Assembly (NCBI GenBank): GCA_017306015.1
Contig: JAFKJK010000013.1
Span: forward strand, 124,001 to 188,000
DNA: 64,000 nucleotides
From: Propionibacteriaceae bacterium
Lineage (GTDB): Bacteria > Actinomycetota > Actinomycetes > Propionibacteriales > Propionibacteriaceae
Reading direction: 5' to 3'
How positions within the stretch are numbered: the stretch's first letter is position 1; each line of letters opens with the position of its first letter. The notes under the pieces are model-generated. The model was not told where the DNA came from. It made no database searches and saw only the letters and a list, made by a program, of their open reading frames with translations. A program made the translations under genes and the position numbers. Shown here piece by piece: positions 53,516 through 61,298 of the stretch.

Positions 53516-54688
53516 GTGTTCGACGTTGTGCACCGGGCCCTCAGGGGAGACAACCTGGCGGTACTCAGGAGGCTTCGCGGCCGGGGCGAGCGGTTCGACA
53601 CCATCTACGCCGACCCACCTTGGAACTCGCACCTGCCCGGCCTCGGCTACGACGACAACTACGGCTCCCACCAGGACTGGGCAAAGTTCATGAAGCCTCG
53701 GCTCACACTCGCCCGTGATCTCCTCGAACCGACTGGCGTCCTGCTGTGCTCCATCGGTCCAGAGGAACACCACTACCTGAAGGTGCTGCTCGACGGAGTG
53801 ATGGGGGAGCGGAACTTCATCTCAGATGTGACGTGGCATGGGGCTGCCCGCGGGAACGCACGCTACGTCTCAGACGGCGCCGAGTACCTGCTGATCTATG
53901 CCCGTGACCTGGCCGCTCTCAGGGACTCAGGAGTGCGCTGGACGATGCCGAAGGACCGGGTCGAGGAATGCCTCCACGTCGCCCGCCAGTGCCTCCAGGA
54001 CGCCCAGGGGGACACGGTCAAAGCCTCCGCTGCCTACCGCGCCTGGATGCGTACACAGAAGCTCGGGTGGGGTTACCGCAACTACGACACCGTCGATGCT
54101 GACGGACGGCCTTACTACGCACAGCCCATCACCAAGCCCACCGGAGACGGACCCAGGTACGACATTCCGCACCCTCGAAACGGTCGACCATGCAGGCTCC
54201 CGAAGCACGGCTGGAGACTCACCGAGGAGACGTTCGGCCAGCTGCTCACGGACGGCCGGGTGCTGTTCGGGCCAGACCACACGACGGCACCGCGGCTGAA
54301 GTCGTACCTGGAGAGCCAGGGGTGCGTCACGCCACCGTCCGTGTTCGCAGTGAGCCGTCGTGGGGGAGCGCGTCGACTCGAACAACTCGGGCTCGGCGGG
54401 GCCATCAAGTACCCCAAGGACCCGGCGGCTCTGGGGGCATGGATAGGCGCTGTGACACCCAATGACGGACGAGTGCTCGACGCGTTCGCAGGGTCTGGAA
54501 GCACGGGGGAGGCGGTCGTCAGGCTCAACCAGGCGGACGGCGGGACTCGACAGGTGACGCTCATCGAGGACGCCCTGTTCGACACCGTGCTCGTGCCCAG
54601 GATGACTGCGGTGCTCAGCGGTGTACGACCTGACGGCCTGCCTACGGGCCTGGACGAGGTGACTGGGCAAGTCCTCCGGGTCAGCTGA
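53516..54688 (+). CDS. Beta-class DNA methyltransferase (type III Mod-like)
   Basis: 390 residues. The catalytic motif DTIYADPPWN is near residue 31, the S-adenosylmethionine motif DAFAGSGSTGEAVV near residue 322, the order of beta-class N4/N6 methyltransferases. Between them are GVLLCSIGPEEHHYLK and a target recognition region of about 200 residues. No restriction subunit adjoins it, so it may be solitary or work with the nuclease genes of the island. The GTG start has no ribosome binding site but a TAGGCT hexamer six bases upstream. Confidence 0.88.
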   Translation: MFDVVHRALRGDNLAVLRRLRGRGERFDTIYADPPWNSHLPGLGYDDNYGSHQDWAKFMKPRLTLARDLLEPTGVLLCSIGPEEHHYLKVLLDGVMGERNFISDVTWHGAARGNARYVSDGAEYLLIYARDLAALRDSGVRWTMPKDRVEECLHVARQCLQDAQGDTVKASAAYRAWMRTQKLGWGYRNYDTVDADGRPYYAQPITKPTGDGPRYDIPHPRNGRPCRLPKHGWRLTEETFGQLLTDGRVLFGPDHTTAPRLKSYLESQGCVTPPSVFAVSRRGGARRLEQLGLGGAIKYPKDPAALGAWIGAVTPNDGRVLDAFAGSGSTGEAVVRLNQADGGTRQVTLIEDALFDTVLVPRMTAVLSGVRPDGLPTGLDEVTGQVLRVS

Positions 54689-54726
54689 GCCTGTTGAGCG
54701 GAACCGGAAACCGATAGCGTCCCGGT

Positions 54727-55413
54727 GTGCCTGACTGGAGTTGGCTGACCCCACCAATCGCTGTCGCCCTCGCTGCCGCGATCGGTGTCTTCGGCGCGGT
54801 ACTCGGAGCAGTTGTGACCGGCATCATCAATGGGCGCAACACCCAGCGACAGATCGAGGCCCAAACTCACATCGCCCTGCAGCAACTTCAGTCCCAGGAA
54901 CGGATCGCAGCTGCCGCCCGGGCCGACGACCGCGTGAAGCTCCTCCTCACCGAGCGCAGGGCCCTCTATGGCGAGGTGCTCGACCAGGCCAAGACGACGC
55001 TGCGACTTGCCACCCAGTGGGCATCGTGGATGACGACCCTCAACGGAAGCCTCGACACAACTTTCACCGATGCTCAGGAGGAGTGGCGAGCCGCTGACGA
55101 GGAGCAACTTCCGGAAGACCAGTGGACGAGAGCGGCCAAGATCTCCCGTCTGATGGCGGATGCGAGGTCAACAGCCAGAGATGTTCGCCGTACACTCTCG
55201 GTCGCATTGAGCGGCATGGAGTTGGTCGCGCCGCCCGAGGTCGTCGATCCTGCGAGCCGTCTCCTCGGCCGCTACGAGTACGCAAGGACCGCCGAAAAGG
55301 CCCGCACTGAACTGGAACGAATTGAAGCGGCCTATGGCGAATTCGTGCGAGCGTGCCGGAAGGACCTCGGCGCCGACCCGGACGATCCGACCAAGGCACT
55401 CCAAAGCGTCTGA
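54727..55413 (+). CDS. Membrane-anchored coiled-coil protein
   Basis: 228 residues from GTG 54727. A single transmembrane helix (residues 9-34, IAVALAAAIGVFGAVLGAVVTGII) is followed by a long charged helical region (QIEAQTHIALQQLQSQERIAAAARADDRVKLLL) and further helices. GATAGCGT ends six bases before the start, indicating a leaderless mRNA; TTGAGC at about 54694 may be the -35 box. No catalytic motif. Similar proteins occur beside mobile defence genes, but the role is unknown. Confidence 0.65.
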   Translation: MPDWSWLTPPIAVALAAAIGVFGAVLGAVVTGIINGRNTQRQIEAQTHIALQQLQSQERIAAAARADDRVKLLLTERRALYGEVLDQAKTTLRLATQWASWMTTLNGSLDTTFTDAQEEWRAADEEQLPEDQWTRAAKISRLMADARSTARDVRRTLSVALSGMELVAPPEVVDPASRLLGRYEYARTAEKARTELERIEAAYGEFVRACRKDLGADPDDPTKALQSV

Positions 55414-55609
55414 CAACCGCCAAGGAGGCCGGATACGCTCGACTTAGCCCGGCGAGGAGACACCCAATGCCCTCCCGGGTCTCCGCACGCCTGCCTCTGG
55501 CGGGAAGGTGATGGCCGGGCCTACTCTGGGCTGCATCAGGGCCCGGTGGCATGCGCCTGGGGGTGGGATAGCGCCACCGGGTCCGTCCACGTCCGGGGCA
55601 GGAGGGCTT

Positions 55610-55847
55610 GTGGCCGCCGACTTCCCGCCGCTCGAACTCCTCCACCTCTACCGCGACGAGGTGCACGACATCCTCCGTCGCCACGACATTGAGCACCCAC
55701 GCGTCGTCGGCCTTGCAGCGAGTGGCCTACGACCTCACCGAACCGTCCCGGGCGATCAGCGACCTCATCGGGCACCGCGTCGTCCTGATTCACACCCGAG
55801 TCGGCCTGGAGAACCTGCTTGAAGGGGAGCAGATCGTCTGGCTGTAG
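55610..55847 (+). pseudogene. Remnant of an MNT-like nucleotidyltransferase
   Basis: GTG 55610 (after GGCAGGAGGGCTT) opens with LELLHLYRDEVHDILRRHDIEHPRVVG, the first helix of minimal nucleotidyltransferases. The frame then changes near 55708, and the second frame gives ISDLIGHRVVLIHTRVGLENLLEG, resembling the end of the fold. The GSxxRG and Asp-x-Asp core is missing. It appears to be a decayed relative of the intact gene at 56062. Confidence 0.45.
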
Positions 55848-55879
55848 AGGAAGCCGGATTCTGCGTACACCTATAGGGC

Positions 55880-56059
55880 ATGAAGAAGATCGCGTTCCTG
55901 ATGGCACTCCCCGCGGGGTTCCTGGCGCTGCTCATCCAGCACTTCGTCTCGCCGACGAGCAACCTGGACCCGGCGGCGTTCCTCCAGACGTGGTTCTGGT
56001 GCGCGGTGGGGATGCTGGCCCTCAGCGTGCTGTTCATCGGCTCCAAGCTCCGCAAGTAG
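55880..56059 (+). CDS. Small two-helix membrane protein
   Basis: 59 residues from ATG 55880 to TAG 56057-56059: MKKIAFLMALPAGFLALLIQ, a polar loop PTSNLDPAAF, a second helix WFWCAVGMLALSVLFIGS and the end KLRK. It lies three bases before the nucleotidyltransferase start, probably cotranscribed. No known family. Confidence 0.55.
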   Translation: MKKIAFLMALPAGFLALLIQHFVSPTSNLDPAAFLQTWFWCAVGMLALSVLFIGSKLRK

Positions 56060-56061
56060 CC

Positions 56062-56463
56062 GTGACCGTCCGGCCGTCCGTCATCGTGCGGGCGAGGGCC
56101 GGTGATATTGCTGCGCTCGCGGCCGGTCGTGGGGTGAGCAACATCCGGGTGTTCGGCTCCGTTGCGCGTGGTGCCGACCGGCCCGGCTCCGACCTCGACC
56201 TGATCGTCCACTTCCCGCCCGGCGCCGACATCGTGGACCTGCTCAACCTCGAAGCCGACCTCTCCACCCTGCTCGGAGTACCGGTTGACGTGATCCCGGA
56301 CGACGGTGACTCACCGGTGACCAAGAGTGCTTTGGCGGAGGCCGTACCTCTTTCGGAGTTCGTTTGGCGACTTTCGGAGTTCGTTTGGCGACCCTGTTGG
56401 CGGGAAGCCGACAACCGCGAGACCACAACGCGTCTCAGCGAAGAGGCACCTCCGCACGCTTGA
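56062..56463 (+). CDS. MNT-type nucleotidyltransferase
   Basis: 133 residues from GTG 56062. The fold motif is complete: helix RAGDIAALAAGRGVSNIRVFGSVARGADRPGSDLDLIVHF has GSVARG and Asp-Leu-Asp at the metal site, then LEADLSTLLGVPVDVIPDD. MNT proteins of this kind AMPylate HEPN toxins, but no HEPN partner is adjacent. After the usual end LAEAVPL the frame continues through a 21-base tandem duplication (LSEFVWR twice, about 56350-56391) and a 27-residue tail, which overlaps the convergent DUF2971 gene by 29 bases. The tail may be an extension acquired by rearrangement. Confidence 0.78.
   Translation: MTVRPSVIVRARAGDIAALAAGRGVSNIRVFGSVARGADRPGSDLDLIVHFPPGADIVDLLNLEADLSTLLGVPVDVIPDDGDSPVTKSALAEAVPLSEFVWRLSEFVWRPCWREADNRETTTRLSEEAPPHA
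56350..56391 (+). repeat. 21-bp tandem duplication inside the nucleotidyltransferase gene
   Basis: CTTTCGGAGTTCGTTTGGCGA occurs twice back to back without change. Being a multiple of three it keeps the frame and yields LSEFVWR twice. Confidence 0.85.
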
Positions 56464-57349
56464 CCGCCACATCCTCGAATCCGTTCACCCTCAGCAGGCG
56501 CTGCACCGTGCGAACGTTCTCTTCCGGCAGTCCCGGACCTACCCGGACCGACCGGATGGGCAGTGTGCGAGTAGCAGGCTCTGTCCCATAGAGGAAGCGA
56601 GTGCTCGCGTCTGGTGCGCCGGTAAGTTCGGCGTAGGCCACAACGCCGTATCGTCCGGCTCGATGATGGAGGTGCGCAGATCCCCATTCCGCGCCCACCA
56701 GGACGCGGTGTTCACGCTCACCCATGAAGCCGGGCGACTTGTACCTACCCGCCAGAGTGGCCATCTGCCCGAGTATGTCTGCCTCGACTTCCTGCCATCG
56801 TTCATCGAACTCTTCGCCATCCCTTGCCTGCTGCTCCCAAGCACGTTTCTCCTCCCTGTACTCGATCAGGTTGTGCAGTGCTTGGTCCATGTCGGCGGAC
56901 GAGTACAGGACTCGCTCCCAGCCACCGAGCCACAGCCTGGATGGGACCATGAAGAGGCGCTTACCAGGTTCGGACGGCGGGTTCTCAGGGGCTGGCTCCG
57001 GCCCAACGGCAACCGCGGCGAGCGGCAATCCTGCGTCGATCTCGACTGCGTAGCCTCTGCCTTCCGCCCCGTAGTTGCGCCATTGGCCAGCGTCCTCTGG
57101 GTCGGTCGAGGCACTCAGGACGAGAACCTCGGTGCGTGCGGTGCGTGGAATCTCGGCGAGGTATCGGAGCGTCGAGACTGTGTCGGAGTCGGGCTGCCCA
57201 CTAAGCCACTTGTCGATGATCTCCCAGCCCTGGTTCAGTTCTGCGGTGTCATTCAGGCTGGAGGCCTCCGAAGCCCACAGCACCTTGCTCTCAATGATGC
57301 CGAGAAGGCCCTCCGCCGAGGTGTAGTGAAATACAGACCCGGGTTCCAT
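56435..57349 (-). CDS. DUF2971-family protein
   Basis: 304 residues from ATG 57349. The N-terminal VFHYTSAEGLLGIIESKVLWAS followed by SLNDTAELNQGW is the DUF2971 signature. Mid-protein GQWRNYGAEGRGYAVEI and the late EREHRVL segment also fit. The family is common next to phage and defence genes and has no established biochemical activity that I know. It is a single minus-strand gene, overlapping the nucleotidyltransferase tail at its 3' end. Confidence 0.8.
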   Translation of the reverse strand: MEPGSVFHYTSAEGLLGIIESKVLWASEASSLNDTAELNQGWEIIDKWLSGQPDSDTVSTLRYLAEIPRTARTEVLVLSASTDPEDAGQWRNYGAEGRGYAVEIDAGLPLAAVAVGPEPAPENPPSEPGKRLFMVPSRLWLGGWERVLYSSADMDQALHNLIEYREEKRAWEQQARDGEEFDERWQEVEADILGQMATLAGRYKSPGFMGEREHRVLVGAEWGSAHLHHRAGRYGVVAYAELTGAPDASTRFLYGTEPATRTLPIRSVRVGPGLPEENVRTVQRLLRVNGFEDVAVKRAEVPLR

Positions 57350-57376
57350 GAACGGGAGCCTAACCGGTGGCGTTCG

Positions 57377-57838
57377 TCACCAAGGCGTCACGCAGCCTTC
57401 TCCTCGGGAGAGGTACAGTGGGAGCCCGCGGACGGGTCCTTCGGGATGATCGACGCGGATCCAGGTGCCCTCACGAACCCTGCGATCCCACCAGCGTTGC
57501 GACTCGACCGTGGGATACGCGGCGAGCGTCCGGTCCGGGAGTCGCTCTCGAAGGGCCGCCAGGATGGCCGGTCCGATGTCCCCCTGCCCGCGAAGGTTCG
57601 AGTCGACCTCCAGGTACTCGATCAGAGTGAACCGACCTGCTGGAACCACGGCGAGGTACGCGGTTGGTCGATAGCGGTCATCCAGCTTGACTCGGGCGAC
57701 CTCGACCCCGTCAATCAGCGCGGACGTGAAGCTGCACGCGGCCCAATCGAATCTACTGAAGCCATCGCGCGCCGGGAACGGCACAGAGTTCCTGCCACGC
57801 TCCTCCCAGAGGAATTCGGTGGACTTCGATGTCGCCAT
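57377..57838 (-). CDS. GNAT-like acetyltransferase
   Basis: 153 residues from ATG 57838. The acetyl-CoA motif region is TLIEYLEVDSNLRGQGDIGPAILAALRERLPDRTLAAYP, with RGQG in the pyrophosphate-binding loop. It resembles a minimal N-acetyltransferase fold. The longer open frame upstream is a shadow of the excisionase region. Substrate unknown; it ends 27 bases after the DUF2971 start, same strand. Confidence 0.6.
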   Translation of the reverse strand: MATSKSTEFLWEERGRNSVPFPARDGFSRFDWAACSFTSALIDGVEVARVKLDDRYRPTAYLAVVPAGRFTLIEYLEVDSNLRGQGDIGPAILAALRERLPDRTLAAYPTVESQRWWDRRVREGTWIRVDHPEGPVRGLPLYLSRGEGCVTPW

Positions 57839-57891
57839 GGCACGAAGGCTAGCGGCTTGGGTCGTCGGTGAATCCGAGGAGCCCGGGGTGT

Positions 57892-58089
57892 TCAGCTGGC
57901 CTGGGCGTACTGCGCGTCGAGCCAGGCCTGCACGTCGGTCCGGCGGTAGAACACCCGCTTGCCGACCTTGAAGAACTTCGGCCCGTAGCCCTGGACGCGC
58001 CACCACCGCAACGTGTTCTCGTTGAAGAGCCCGGGCCACTCCGCCACGAGCCTCTTCGGGGTCATCTGCTCCCCGATCACCACTGCCAT
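57892..58089 (-). CDS. Excisionase-like HTH protein
   Basis: 65 residues from ATG 58089: MTPKRLVAEWPGLFNENTLRWWRVQGYGPKFFKVGKRVFYRRTDVQAWL. This is the MerR-like HTH_17 pattern of excisionases and transcription factors of integrative elements. It is divergent from the XRE regulator and close to the integrase, supporting a role in directing excision. A longer start at 58176 is possible but adds an Arg-rich stretch with no family match. Confidence 0.8.
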   Translation of the reverse strand: MAVVIGEQMTPKRLVAEWPGLFNENTLRWWRVQGYGPKFFKVGKRVFYRRTDVQAWLDAQYAQAS

Positions 58090-58194
58090 CCCCGTACCTC
58101 TCCGTCGCTTCCCATCGGTCTTGCCGCGGGTGTTTAGGATACGAAACACATTGTCGCTTGGCGCGTCGACACGCAAGGATCTGAGCTTTCCGGC

Positions 58195-58578
58195 ATGATA
58201 GCCCCCGTGACCGACACCAACCCATCGGCAATCCCTGCCAACATCGCCGCCAACACGAGGTTCGCCCGCGAACTCCTCGGCTACAGCCAGGCACAGGTGG
58301 CAAAGCTGGTTACTGAGGCTGGGCTGACGTTCTACCCAACGACCGTTGCGAGGATCGAGCGGGGGACCAGAGTCATCCGGATTCCCGAGGACCAGCTGCT
58401 GGCGAACGCTCTCGGAGTGCCCGTCGAACTACTCAGGCGCTCACCCGAGGAGTTCAGGCGGGCCATCCCGCCACTTGCCCTCCAGCACGAACTGAGGGTC
58501 GCCAGGGAGCAGGCCGCCTACTGGGCGGGACGGGTCGAGGAAGCCGAACAGGCGATCAGGACGTACACGCAGGCGTAG
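58195..58578 (+). CDS. XRE-family regulator
   Basis: 127 residues from ATG 58195 (or GTG 58207). The helix-turn-helix is NTRFARELLGYSQAQVAKLVTEAG with a recognition helix FYPTTVARIERGTRVIRI. A C-terminal helix (HELRVAREQAAYWAGRVEEAEQAI) may serve dimerisation. Its place between the excisionase and integrase genes is that of the immunity-type repressor of integrative elements. It ends 34 bases before the integrase start. Confidence 0.82.
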   Translation: MIAPVTDTNPSAIPANIAANTRFARELLGYSQAQVAKLVTEAGLTFYPTTVARIERGTRVIRIPEDQLLANALGVPVELLRRSPEEFRRAIPPLALQHELRVAREQAAYWAGRVEEAEQAIRTYTQA

Positions 58579-58612
58579 GGAGTGGACCTGGCGCCGAACG
58601 AGGGGGACAAGA

Positions 58613-59692
58613 ATGGCGAGCATCAAGAAGCGTCCGGACGGGATGTACCGAGCCCGGTTCAAGGGACCTGACGGCAAGGAGCGCTCGAAGCATTTCAAGC
58701 GCAAGACGGACGCCGACAAGTGGATCGAGGCCCAGGTCACCGCGTCCAACACCGGCATGTGGGTCACCCCGGCCAGTGCCAAGATGACCATGGAACAGTG
58801 GTCGGAACGCTGGCTCGAAGGCTACGGGACGCGTCGGCCGGGCACGGTGCGGGCTGCACGCTGGCACATCAGTGTCATCAACAAGACGTTCGGCAACCGG
58901 CAGATCGGCCTGATTCGCCCCTCCGAAATCAAGGCGTTCACCGCGGCGCTCAGCAAGACCTACTCCAAGGGCAGCACCTACGCGATCTACCGGCGGCTCG
59001 TCCAGCTGCTCGGAGATGCGGTCGAGGACGGCATCATTCCGCGATCCCCATGCGGCCGGAAGACGTCCCCACCGCAACCGACCCAGAAGCCCCACTGGTG
59101 CGACGACAAGCAGGTCTGGGCGCTCTACGACGCCTTCCCGGAGCACCTACGGCCAGCGATCCTCCTCGGAGCGTTCGCGGGGCTCAGGGTGGGAGAGGCT
59201 GCCGGGCTGAAGGTCGCCGACATCAACTTCCTCGGGCGGGTCATCACGCCATCGGTCCAAGGCGAGGGGCAGGAGTTGAAGACCACGTCGTCCGGAGCGC
59301 CCATCCCGGTCCCTGCTGACCTGACCGACCTGCTCTCCGCCTACATCAAGGCGTACAAGGGGACGACCGTGGTGACCGACGAGGACGGGCGGCCGACGCA
59401 TGCCTGGACCATCGAGCGCGCTGTGCGAGAGTGCCGAGACAAGGTCCCGGGCCTGGCCGAGATGGGCTTCACCTTCCACGACCTGCGCCACTTCTACGCC
59501 AGCACCTTGATCGCGGCCGGGTGCAGCATCAAGGTCGTCCAGGCCCGGATGAGGCATGCTCACGCCAAGACCACCTTGGAGACCTACGCGCACCTCTTCA
59601 ACAGCACGGAGGACGAGTCGCGTACCGCCGTCGCCAACGTGATGCGCGGTCGTCACGAGGTCATCGACGCCGAGGCTGCCGACGAGACGTAG
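58613..59692 (+). CDS. int: Tyrosine site-specific integrase
   Basis: 359 residues. The N-terminal AP2-like arm-binding segment SIKKRPDGMYRARFKGPDGKE is followed by a SAM-like core-binding domain (about 60-150). The catalytic domain has Arg192 in GLRVGE, His289 and Arg292 in HDLRH, His315 in RHAHAKT and the nucleophile Tyr325 in TLETYAHL. It recombines the 22-bp core at the glnA1 3' end, to which it lies adjacent. It is followed by a strong terminator 25 bases after its stop. Confidence 0.95.
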   Translation: MASIKKRPDGMYRARFKGPDGKERSKHFKRKTDADKWIEAQVTASNTGMWVTPASAKMTMEQWSERWLEGYGTRRPGTVRAARWHISVINKTFGNRQIGLIRPSEIKAFTAALSKTYSKGSTYAIYRRLVQLLGDAVEDGIIPRSPCGRKTSPPQPTQKPHWCDDKQVWALYDAFPEHLRPAILLGAFAGLRVGEAAGLKVADINFLGRVITPSVQGEGQELKTTSSGAPIPVPADLTDLLSAYIKAYKGTTVVTDEDGRPTHAWTIERAVRECRDKVPGLAEMGFTFHDLRHFYASTLIAAGCSIKVVQARMRHAHAKTTLETYAHLFNSTEDESRTAVANVMRGRHEVIDAEAADET

Positions 59693-59717
59693 GCCAGCCC
59701 ACCCCGAAATGATGAAA

Positions 59718-59756
59718 TCCGCCCGGTCAGTCCAACTGACCGGGCGGACTTCTTTT
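59718..59756. terminator. Strong rho-independent terminator after the integrase
   Basis: TCCGCCCGGTCAG, loop TCCAA, CTGACCGGGCGGA, then CTTCTTTT: a perfect 13-bp stem with a T-tract. On the opposite strand it now also lies 60-100 bases beyond the glnA1 stop, which lost its own terminator through integration. Confidence 0.9.
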
Positions 59757-59765
59757 GACCAAGTC

Positions 59766-59783
59766 GCGGACTAGCGGCGGACT
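59766..59783. repeat. Right subterminal repeat, possible integrase arm site
   Basis: GCGGACTAGCGGCGGACT, 17 of 18 bases shared with 23922-23939. Further ACTAG motifs follow before attR (CACTACTAG, TGACTAGG). Confidence 0.5.
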
Positions 59784-59819
59784 AGAGCACCACTACTAGC
59801 CTCTGACTAGGCACGATGC

Positions 59820-59841
59820 TCACATGTCGAAGTACATCTCG
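59820..59841. other. attR core within the glnA1 3' end
   Basis: Identical to attL at 23779-23800. It covers the glnA1 stop (59820-59822 on the minus strand) and its last six codons, so integration keeps the protein unchanged. Confidence 0.9.
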
Positions 59842-61250
59842 AACTCGTGCGGGTGCGGACGGAGCCGGATGGCGTCGATGTCGGCCCGCTTCATGTCGAT
59901 CCAGGTCTCGATCAGGTCCGGGGTGAAGACGTCGCCGGCGAGCAGGTAGTCGTGATCCTCCTCCAGGGCGTCCAGGACCGCGTCCAGCGAACCGGGGACG
60001 GTCGGCACCTGGGTGTGCTCCTCGGGCGGCAGCTCGTACAGGTCCTTGTCGATCGGGGCGGGCGGCTCGATCTTGTTCTGGATGCCGTCGAGGCCGGCGA
60101 GCAGCATCGCGGGGAAGGCCAGGAACGGGTTCGACGACGGGTCGGGGCAACGGAACTCGAGGCGCTTGGCCTTCGGGTTCGAGCCGGTGATCGGAATCCG
60201 GATGGACGCCGAGCGGTTCCGCGAGCTGTAGACCAGGTTCACCGGAGCCTCGAAGCCCGGCACCAGGCGGTGGTAGCTGTTCACCGTCGGGTTGGTGAAC
60301 GCCAGCACCGACGGGGCGTGCTTCAGCAGGCCGCCGATGTACCAGCGGGCGAGGTCGGAGAGGCTGGCGTACCCGGCCTCGTCGTAGAACAGCGGCTCGC
60401 CGTTCTTCCAGATCGACTGGTGCACGTGCATACCCGAGCCGTTGTCGCCGAAGATCGGCTTCGGCATGAAGGTGGCCGTCTTGCCGGCAGCCCACGCCGT
60501 GTTCTTGATGACGTACTTGTACTTCATCAGGTTGTCGGCAGCTCCCAGCAGGGTGCCGAACTTCGTCGCGATCTCGCCCTGGCCGGCCGTGCCCACCTCG
60601 TGGTGTGCCCGCTCGATCTCCAGGCCGACACCGATCAGGTTGCGGACCATGTCGTCGCGCAGGTCGGCGAAGTGGTCGACCGGCGGCACCGGGAAGTAGC
60701 CGCCCTTGTACTTGACCTTGTAGCCCCGGTTGCCGCGGCCGTCGCCGTCGTACTCCGCACCGGTGTTCCAGGCCCCGGCCTCGGAGTCGATGTAGTAGAA
60801 GCCCGCGTTGGCCTTGGTCTCGTAGCGGACGGAGTCGAACACGTAGAACTCGGCCTCCGGCCCCATGAAGACCGTGTCGCCGATCCCCGTGGACGCCAGG
60901 TAGGTCTCCGCCTTGCGGGCGATGTTGCGCGGGTCGCGGCTGTAGGGCTCCTTGGTCAGCGGGTCGTGGACGAAGAAGCTCAGCGCCAGCGTCTTCGACC
61001 GGCGGAACGGATCGATGAACGCCGTCGTCGGATCGGGCATCAGCGTCATGTCCGACTCATGGATCTTCTGGAAGCCGCGGATGGAGGAGCCGTCGAAGGA
61101 CAGGCCGTTCTCGAACACGTCCGCGTCGAAGAACTGGGCCGGGACGGTGAAGTGCTGCATCACACCGGGAAGATCGCAGAACCGGACGTCGACGGTCTCG
61201 ACGCCCTCGTCGGCGATGTAGGCCAACAGGTCGTCGGCGCCTTGGAACAT
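59820..61250 (-). CDS. glnA: Type I glutamine synthetase
   Basis: 476 residues, the normal GS-I length, making glutamine from glutamate, ammonia and ATP as the main assimilation route. Motifs: [12 protein letters not shown] near 50, [10 protein letters not shown] near 128, the catalytic [12 protein letters not shown] near 220, [10 protein letters not shown] near 273, and NRSASIRIP near 345. Tyr405 in DLYELPPEE is the adenylylation site for GlnE. ATG 61250 follows GGAGGAGAT. A double GlnR operator lies upstream. The 3' end is the integration site of the island, and the protein end EMYFDM is retained. It is divergent from the RDD gene. Confidence 0.97.
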   Translation of the reverse strand: MFQGADDLLAYIADEGVETVDVRFCDLPGVMQHFTVPAQFFDADVFENGLSFDGSSIRGFQKIHESDMTLMPDPTTAFIDPFRRSKTLALSFFVHDPLTKEPYSRDPRNIARKAETYLASTGIGDTVFMGPEAEFYVFDSVRYETKANAGFYYIDSEAGAWNTGAEYDGDGRGNRGYKVKYKGGYFPVPPVDHFADLRDDMVRNLIGVGLEIERAHHEVGTAGQGEIATKFGTLLGAADNLMKYKYVIKNTAWAAGKTATFMPKPIFGDNGSGMHVHQSIWKNGEPLFYDEAGYASLSDLARWYIGGLLKHAPSVLAFTNPTVNSYHRLVPGFEAPVNLVYSSRNRSASIRIPITGSNPKAKRLEFRCPDPSSNPFLAFPAMLLAGLDGIQNKIEPPAPIDKDLYELPPEEHTQVPTVPGSLDAVLDALEEDHDYLLAGDVFTPDLIETWIDMKRADIDAIRLRPHPHEFEMYFDM

Positions 61251-61298
61251 ATCTCCTCCATAGTCAGGTGGTAACGCCGACCAACCTAGGGTCGCGCC

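Larger units (their letters stand above)
23779..59841. mobile_element. Integrated genomic island inserted in the 3' end of glnA1
   Basis: About 36 kb bounded by a 22-bp perfect direct repeat. The right copy is the native 3' end of glnA1; the left copy is an orphan duplicate next to the DUF3048 terminator. The tyrosine integrase, excisionase-like and XRE genes are at the right end, next to attR, as in many actinobacterial elements. Cargo includes restriction-modification, nuclease and ATPase genes, a secreted protease and repeat protein, an IS element and many small hypotheticals. I see no relaxase, FtsK/TraB-like transfer protein or phage structural gene, so it is best described as an integrative or mobilisable island. 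Several genes carry frameshifts. Confidence 0.88.

Noticed and set aside
23779..59841. Interpretation of the island as a prophage or a conjugative element
   Set aside because: No capsid, terminase, portal, tail, relaxase, FtsK/TraB-like or type IV secretion gene could be identified; only integration and regulation genes are typical.
59820..59841. Possibility that the att core lies in a tRNA gene
   Set aside because: No cloverleaf can be drawn around either core copy; the sequence is the coding end of glnA1.
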